Positions 42,501 to 51,500 of a stretch of DNA of 64,000 nt are shown piece after piece. The notes beneath the pieces were generated by a model that did not search any database, was not told the DNA's origin, and was given only the letters and a program-made list of their open reading frames with translations. Source of the DNA: Acanthopleura granulata (taxonomy: Eukaryota > Mollusca > Polyplacophora > Chitonida > Chitonidae). Location: positions 5,445,168-5,509,167 of the forward strand of contig JABBOT010000082.1 in the NCBI GenBank assembly GCA_016165875.1, given 5' to 3'. The number at the start of each line of letters is the position of its first letter. Within the stretch, counting starts at the first letter, position 1. Both the position numbers and the translations under genes were made by a program.

Positions 42501-45500
42501 GGCAAACAGTGCTGCAAAGACTCTGACAGGGCCCCATTGATTATCAGTCCTACTACAAAGTTTAAGTTTAGCGCCATTCTTGGTGTACGGGGTAAAACAC
42601 CAATGTAATTAATAAATAAACAGGGGTAAACCACCAACCCAATAAATAAATAAATAAACAAACAAACAAATGAAGAGAAAAATAAATTAAATAAACAAGC
42701 AAATAAATAAATAAACAAAATAAATAAAAGTAGTATTTCAGATCTGAAAGGTAGTGTCACAAATATAAGGAATACTGGGCTACAAAGATGACAGGTAGTG
42801 CTACACACATGATAGGTAGTGCTACACATATGATAGGTAGTGCTACACACATGATAAGTGGTGCCAGAAAGTAGACAACCAGAGCCACAAAGATAGCAAG
42901 TAATGCCACAAAGATTATGAGTAGTACTACAAAGTTTAGTGTTATTCTTGAGTACGGGGTAAAAGAGCTATGGAATAAATAAATAAACAGAGGTAAAACA
43001 TCAGACGAATGAATAAATAAATAAATAAATAAAAGTAGTGTCACACGCATGAAAGGTAGTGCTACAAATATGAGAAATACCGAGGTGCAAAAATGATAAG
43101 CATAGGGCCACAAAGATGAAAACTGTGGTTAGAACGATGGCAAGTTATGCTACAAAGACGATCGCTAGTGCTAAAAGTATGATCGGTAATTCCGCGAAGA
43201 TGAGCAACAACACTACGAAGATGGCTATAAGGAAATTAATGCTGGTGTAGATCACTGTGATGGTGTGGTTAGCGTGTCCTCGCCTCCCTTCGCCTCGCCT
43301 TCATCTTCTTCCACGAAGACAAAAGAAATGTTGAGAGCAGTAGACTGATGTAATTGGCCCATATGTGACCAATATCGTTACCTAATTGCTTTGAGAATAG
43401 GAGTTTTATGGCTCGATCGTCTGGATGAAATTATTGACCAGAACTAGCCTGGAAGCCGTCAGCCATTTGTGTACTACTGTCGACTGTTATACCAAAGCTG
43501 GAGTGCTGCTAAGAGCTTTCCCAACGCTGGGTAAATTGTCATCTGCAGCTATGGCAGTTACGGTAGTCTAGACTGGCGTGCTATTGTCAGTGGCCGAGAG
43601 TATGGAAGTTTTTGCGTTCTAAGTGATTATACTTTGGAATCCTTCGTGTAAGGTTCTGTTCATTCTGTCCAAAATTTTTAGCAAACAGATGGTTTCCGTG
43701 GTAATTACCGCCAATTTGATGTACAAATTCAAACCCAAATCGGATCATGCCTTAGGCTTAAACACATACCATCTTTGTACTTCCATAATTTGGAAGGCCA
43801 CCAACTAGTTGGTCGTGTGACCGCCTTCTGTGACTGGCTGGGGACATTATTGTTTTGAGTTTCATTACGGCGTTCAAGTGAGGCGACACAGTAGATCTGT
43901 AAGACTTGTAAGGTTATAAGTCCGTGTTGGAAACTACCGAGAGGGTCCAAAGCCAACGTCAAGCCTCAAGGAAAGAAAACGAAGAGAATAAAAATCAGTA
44001 CATTCATATGAATAATATTTTTACTTATGCAGGAGCTGCAGGCCTTTGATACGCCATCTTTGATCACGATAGTGGAAGGCAAAAAGGGAGACAATCAGAT
44101 ATGTATTGGCTACAAAAACCAGTTCGATTTAATCAACGAGAAAAACGGAGATACTCTACAGCTGTATCGGGTCGATAACAGTAAACAGGTAACTCACCCA
44201 ATGGGAATAAACATTGGAGACGCCCTGGGAAATTGATATCATACTTAATGTAAAGGTATAACATAGCCTTGCTGTTTGACTTTATCCCGAGTGGGACAGT
44301 GGTAATCTAAAAGTCTTTGTTTACCTCTGAGAGAGTAATTTCTTAGGTCTGATATAAAATGCTATTTTAAAGCCATTTTATCGGATGGATTGAACGGTTT
44401 GATCTGTTTTATTGTCGTTAATGTCTAGCCATTTTACGCCTCTGGCGACTTAAGGTTTGTTGTTCCAGTCTTGGAAATGTTCTCTTGCGACAGGTGAACC
44501 TTGTGTCGGCTGTGGACATATACGAAGATGACGAATCTGAGTTAATTTTGTGCTACAACCGTAAGTTATCTTTCATCTGCCCCACAAGGCTTGCAAGGTG
44601 ACCTCTGATTAGCCTATCTTTATCTGTAAAATTATCTCCTGCACGAGCCGTCACGAGTTGTTCCTTTTCAACAATCACTCTCGCGTCGCAGTATGTGGTA
44701 TTCCTTTTAGTTTCATCTGCACTTATCTAGCTGCCTTTCGCGTCACAGGAAATCAAGGGCAGGTATTGTCGAATAACGAATCTGTTTACTAACCACGGAA
44801 TTTCACCTGTCCTTTATTATTCTGTGAAAGGTGCTGATCTTTAATCCACGATCCGAGCGTGTTTTTCACATTAGCAACTTACTCGTTTGTCCTTTCATGT
44901 TTAACCGAGGAAGTCACGCTCGTCTTAGTTATTTTCCCTGGGCTTGTAAAACACTATAGGAACAACACTTTGCGGCTACACATTCTTTGAGTTTTGTCTG
45001 AAACCAAACATATATAAAACCTGTCAACGCGGGTCTTTTGGGCCCACTTGCACGAAGCATTCATGACATTACGAGCATGTAACTACCGTGGCCACCAGCA
45101 CTGTAGGCATTATGTCGACATAGTTGTGTGCTGGAAAAGTAGTCATGTGCTGGAAATGTTAAGAGGACTTGGCGAGAATGTGCCCTGTTCTTAAAGTCAT
45201 GGGGTGCATCTGTTCATCCCCGCAGTCTATAAACGTTCGATGTCAGTGAGTGCATAACCTTATAGCCTTTATAACCTCCGAAAAAAGGGGATATGCTTAC
45301 TTCCATGCTGAACTGTCAAAGTGTTGGGTAGTTACTCTGTTTACCCAATCCACTTGTCACTCGGCACAGACGCCATTTATTCCCTGGGCAGAAAATTTGC
45401 CGCTCTCCTGGATATGTCGGCCATCATTCCAGCGACCACAGAAAGCGGGCGTCAGTTTATTACATCCGGAAGGACCTAATCATGTTTTATGATTGTTGCC

Positions 45501-48500
45501 CAGTCCATCATCGTTTGATCCATATAGGCTCTTCAATAAGATGTCTGCCTTTAAATTGCTGACTGAAAATAATTTAAGTTTGCACCTGACAGGCGGCGAG
45601 AAACAACCCCTGTTTCTCTTTATTTTTGAGTTGCGTGAAGGTTTTATGAAGATAATTTTGTTCTGTTTTTTTATCCCTGTTTGATTGTGGCCTTCGTCAA
45701 TTATTCTCGTTAAATAACATCACAGTGACAATTTCCGCCCTCTCTGCATGTGCCCTACAATTAATCAGGCGTAAAAACGTACAGAATGTGGGTCTATCAC
45801 GCACCAAGATTGTCACACACGAGATGTGTCATGGGTTTTTTTTGTTGTTGTTGTTTTGGGGGGGTGGGGGGGGGTTGCGACGTCTACAAAGTTCCGATGC
45901 TTTGAAACTCGGCCGGTGGAATCCGTGCCTTCTGCTTGGATGTCAAGGTATCCTGCGGCATACTTCGGGCTCTAACTAGGTGATTCCAATATTCCAAGTT
46001 CTTCGGCTGATTGTGCATTGACCATGAAGGTCAAGGTCTTCAATCAATTTCTCTCTGGACTGACTGGGGCATGAAGTCAGGAAGTTTGCGTGGTGCCTGT
46101 TGAATGCCGCTGGATTTGCAGAATTCTGTACGGTGTTCTCCGTGTAAATGTGGGACACAAAATTTAATGTTCCATAGCTTGGCGGCTTATCCAAATCAAA
46201 CGAATAGATATAGTTTGCATACAACAGATGTCTGTATTACCAAAGCTATTTAATCTCAAAGGTAACCAGTTTTGCATGGACTGAGTTAATGCAGCGAGAA
46301 ACAGGGGATCACATAGGTCAGAACTATTTCATATACAGACATGCCATGTTCCGTTGTCGATTTTAATATTGTTCTGAGGTCAAATGTAAATCCATGCAGT
46401 AACAACGAATTCAGAGACACGAGGTGACATGAATGTGTAGCAAGTGACAATAAGTCCGAGATAAGTGAACATTTTGTTCCTGGTGACATCGGCATTGTCC
46501 AGGTGTTTTTGTAAAAGCCTTTCATTTTATGTACCCAGATATCAGTCATTTCCAAAGACTTCGAGAGGAGACTCTTCACGACTTCGACTTTCAGTGGAAC
46601 TCTGAGCCCCTTGCAATAGGTAAATATGATGAGTTTATTTTCGGCGTCCCACAGGTGACGGCTGTTTATTTCCTCATTCCGAAGATGTACTCCGAGGATG
46701 CAGGCTCACACTGGAAATCAGACGAAATAGACGGTACATATTCCTGAACTAGTGGAAATTGTCCTGGTTGTAAATGTGGATGTAACTGATAACATTCCAC
46801 GTTGTGATTTGACCATTTCACTGGCACATTGTATTTTTCGTAGTCAAGACTATTTAATAGCCATATAGGGTTTGTGAATATACATAGCGAGAGAAATTGA
46901 GATTGTATGCCACGTGTAATTATATAAAAATAAGATACGAAATTAAACACATTGACAGTGGTAACTATGTTGCATTGAGTTTTTGGATTCGCTGGAACTA
47001 AAGACATACTACAATTGCCAGGCGGTTTATGGCTCATAGTCCAGCTTGTCCTACTCGTAAACCTCACAACCTTCGTGTATATAAGATAATTTTGAGTATG
47101 GTGTTAAACCCCAATGAAATACATAAACAATAAATAGATAAGTAAATATGAACCTGTTTTTGGCTTTTTGCATTTTACAAACCAGGCACATGTATAGCTT
47201 CTGACAGTGTATTCTGTACATGTGTTAAGGTTTAATGTTATCTGCGTATAATTAAGCACAAGCTTCTTGGTGATGTAATCTTTAAAAGCCTTTTCCAAAA
47301 GTACTTTAGAGCAGCACTATTATTCAGGTTCACCAGTGCCGTCACTGTGAGTTCAGGTTCAGCTGCGACCGGCTTCTTCCCTGCCTGTAGGTTGGCTGTT
47401 AGTGAGTACGGTGTAAAACTCAAATCAATATAATAATCTGTGAAAGTAAGCTTGCTGTTTTGTGGTTGTTTTCAGTTTGTGCCTTTCCCTACATAATGGC
47501 CTTCACCCCCGACACGATCGAGATCCGACTGATGATCAACGGTAACCTTGTGCACACCATGACCATGCCTGACCTCGTCCTTATTACATCAAAGGTGAGT
47601 GCCTAGTGCCCTCATGAGGCGTCAGTCACGTCAGGAGGCGTCAGTCACTTCAACGGGCTTCAGTCACATCTGGAGGCGTCATTGCCGTCATAAGGCATTG
47701 GTACCTTATTTCTGTGTGTTCAGAACTGAATTATTTGTTTGAGAGCCGACGGCATCACTTACACTATGCTGCGCATGTGGAAACGCCGTGTTATCTTCAG
47801 TGCGTCTACATGGTGCTGCCATGTAATGTCATTGCCCTCATGAGGCGTCATGTCCGTCAGCGCCGTCATGAAACATAGTGCCGCCACGAAACATAGTACC
47901 GTTAGGCTGAAAGAAAAAGTAACTCACGAGAAATCAAGATATCGATAATTTTATACAATTTTTGCAAATGAGCAACAGCTGACTGTGTGCTGTCACGAAA
48001 CCTCATTGCCAGTGAATAGCGCCGACATGAGAAACATCAACGGTCACAGGTTTCCTCGGACATCTTAGGCTTGTTCTGCAACCACGGTTGATATTCGCCG
48101 TATATGGATCGCTGAACCGTGTATGACGGATTTTATCGAGTTATTTATTGTTCTGCAAGATACAGAAACGATGAAAAAGAATAGATTCAACTAGCAGATC
48201 CGACGGTGTTTATATTATTTTACTCGGGTCGGCGCTGTTCTTTATCCAATGGCCTTTGTCAATAGCGCTTTGACACAAGCCACACCTAAATGTATTGCAT
48301 GAGCCCATTCAGGATACTGTGGCTGGCGGACAATATACCGTTTAGCAGACCATTTAGTCAGATACATGTAGATCATTTCAGATGTACTGCTCAATTGCCA
48401 TAAGTTGCGAATTATCTTGGTGACCAGACTGTTGGGCTCATGAAGCCCACGGCATGTCGCGTAGATAATAAATTAATGCCTTTGCGCCTAGTACACCAAA

Positions 48501-51500
48501 TAGCAGTGTCTGTTTCTACAGCGTAATACAAAGTGATTTATACCAGCTCACTGGGATATAATTTTGTGCTTGTTTTCCCTTCTTCCCATAAGGCATAATT
48601 TCTTTCCATCTCCGCAGTGTGATTCATGCTGTTCGTATTTTTTGAAAACTTTTTGATTGATACTTGTTATTCTTCCTCACGCATAGTGCTCATATATTAA
48701 CTCCTTGCTCTTCCATGTATACAGATGGTTCTATTAAATTTCTCTTCCGCCCTACAATACATCTTTCACCAGTGTAAGGTACATATTAATTTCTTTTTCT
48801 CTGTACAGGAACAATTTATTTCTTCCTCTTCCGACTATCAGATTCTGTTTATATTACATCCTATATTTCATGTTAATGTTATTTTTTTAATCAATCCTAC
48901 AGTAGCCAGATTCGTTTTGTAGAGTATAATACACATCACTTTCTCAAAGTGACCTATTTCTCCCTTACCAGAGTGATATGGACAGTTTCTCCACGTAGCA
49001 TATGCCGTTTTCTAGATAGATATGGATGTTCCTACCAAATTCCCATGTGACACGTATTCATTTCCATACCTCTGCTTTTAAGTATCACCAGCATTTCATG
49101 TCTGTGGGTTGATCTTCCGAACCCAATATCGTTTCTGCGTCACTGGGAGTTCAAGTCCAGCTCATGCTGGCTTCCTCTCAGCCGTACGTGGAAAGGTCTG
49201 CCAACAACCTGGATGGTCATGGGTTTCCCCGGGCTCTGCCCGGTTTCCTCCCATCATAATGCTGGCCGCCGTCGTATAAGTGAAATATTCTTGAGTTGCG
49301 CGTAAAACACCAATCAAAGACATAAATAAACAATATCTTTTCATCTATCCACAGTGTGATATTTACTTCGCCTCGACCGCCTCGTGTTCCTACAGCCCCA
49401 CGGAGAAAGGGAAAGATAAGGAGAACACATACTCGCCTCCCCCTTCACCACAAGGTCTGTCTAACAGTAGAATCCGGGAGTTCCGTCGCTATTTGTTCAC
49501 CACATCCACTTTTCTCCCAGGCACCTTCATAGTTATTGTCTGTTGACTGCGTTAACATTAGACATTCTAAATCATTTCATCCCATTAACCTTCTTTGCCG
49601 TGCTCGATACTAGATGCCAGTTGTTTATTACACTGTTGCTTCAGTGAAATAAATATATATCTTGGGTAAACGTTTGACGTGTATCTGACAAAAAGGTCGT
49701 GTAAAAAAGCGATGAAAGAATCTTGAAGGCTGCTGCATTTCCCCAAGCTTTTCGATTCGCCGCGGTATTTTCAAAAAGTAATAGCTAATAAAAGTTTCGG
49801 AATTTAAGAGGACGATAATATTATCACATCTTTTGGATTCCCTGACATATGCTGACGTTTATAGTTTGGCTTTGGTACTTGTACCATTATGGGAAATTGT
49901 TACCAGTACCAACGGATTAGTTTGCTTTTGTGGTTTTTATCTTCAGTAATAAACTTTAATGTACGAATTCGTTTCTGATCAGTTAACAACCTGTTCTAAA
50001 TAACAGATTTATTACCAATTGGTAATCGCTTGGTTGGAGCTTTGTTTTAAACTGGTGGTGACTTAACATAACCATCTAGTTATCAATATGTTACCACCTG
50101 AGAAATCAGCCAGTACTATGCCGAGATCCTTTATTACAGTACCTTCAGTTCAGAGCCAGTTGGCCACCAGCCTGTTATCGATTAGTATGGGCTAGTCAGA
50201 GTTTGACTTGTTACAATTGGTAACCTGACTCTTCACTTTGAAATCCCAGGGAAATCCCAGACAACAAACCTGTACAAGATCCCGCTGTCGTGTTTAGCGG
50301 GTCAGATTACTGCGGACAAGGTGCCGGCGGCCTCCAGCCAGCCCCAGGCCCCTACCCTGCTTGCCCCCATCCTCCCTAACGGGGACAAGTCACCGAGCAT
50401 CGGCAGGAGAAGCCCCTTAACCAGGACCAAGAGGGCCGGTCCGGTCAGCATCTACCTTGGCGAGGTTAGTGGAGGAGATGATGAAAGCACAGAAAGTTTG
50501 GAACTTAGCTGAAATATAGCAAACCTTGCTGAGTCGCTCTACCCAGTTAATACAGTGTCAAAATAACCCCCAAAAAGCTATCTTTCGCCGAATTTCTTTG
50601 ATATTTGTTCCTAAACCTTAAGATAAATTGCAGAATAATAATTTGGTAACTGAGGAATAGAATTCATGAAAGAATACAATTACTCTTTTAGGGAATATCT
50701 TCATCTCAAGCTAAAATTCGGATATTGAAAAAGGAAATTTCACTAAATCTTATCGAACTACTGAAGCTGATTCCAAGTTGCGTATCAATTATTTTGAATA
50801 GCGCCTACTCTATGGCGCCTTATAATTTTTAACTTCCCAGTCAGCAATTACTTAGCACAATAGTTATTTGACTAGAAGCGACTATGCGTTATTTATTTGC
50901 TTTGTATGACACGCGTTGGGTGATATCCATGTGCCATTCAAGTGAACAATTCCTTTGCAAGAAAACTGTCGGTCTGTCCTATGAGACGTGCACCAGAGAA
51001 AAAGAGAAGCCAGTTTTAATATGGGTTCAGGAAACATGGATCATAAAAGACAACTTTTCTCAACTTCTGAATATAAGCGATATTTGTATACTCGATTTTG
51101 AATCTCGATCTAGCGCTTGGAAGATGACTCGCAACCCAGATTGACTCTGAAACTTCTATTACAGTACAATCAAATACCTTTTTGAGTTAATCTGGGTGAT
51201 GAATCATCTTTCACGTGAGATTCAAAGTAGCGCAGTGTTGTTCGGTTCTTTCATGGGATGACTTTAAAACTTCTATCATAGTACAGATAAATATCTTTTG
51301 AAGCAATCCCATGCCAGAATTGAATCACACGGCGTTTTATTCTGTCTTTTATGAATAGTGTCTTTTCCTATGTTTTCAGGATAAAGATCGTCATGATTCC
51401 TCCAGCTCCGACTCCGGGATTCTCAGTTTAAGACCGAACGACTTCAGCCCGCCAGTTAGCCCCCTGGGATCCGCAGGTTACGCCGAAGTGTATGAGCAAG

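Noticed and set aside
42491..43113. Two reverse frames of about 118 codons with Leu/Phe/Ile/Tyr-rich, membrane-like products
   Set aside because: They are translations of the (AATA)n tails and the 21-bp minisatellite on the opposite strand.
45037..45190. Another possible GGGCCC-ended MITE
   Set aside because: The left end looks right (GGGCCCACTTGCACGAAGC), but the candidate right end matches it too weakly to call inverted repeats.
46655..46733. Possible separate cassette exon after exon 22 (acceptor CCCACAG at 46648-46654)
   Set aside because: As a separate exon it would not keep the reading frame into exon 23; only the continuous extension of exon 22 does.
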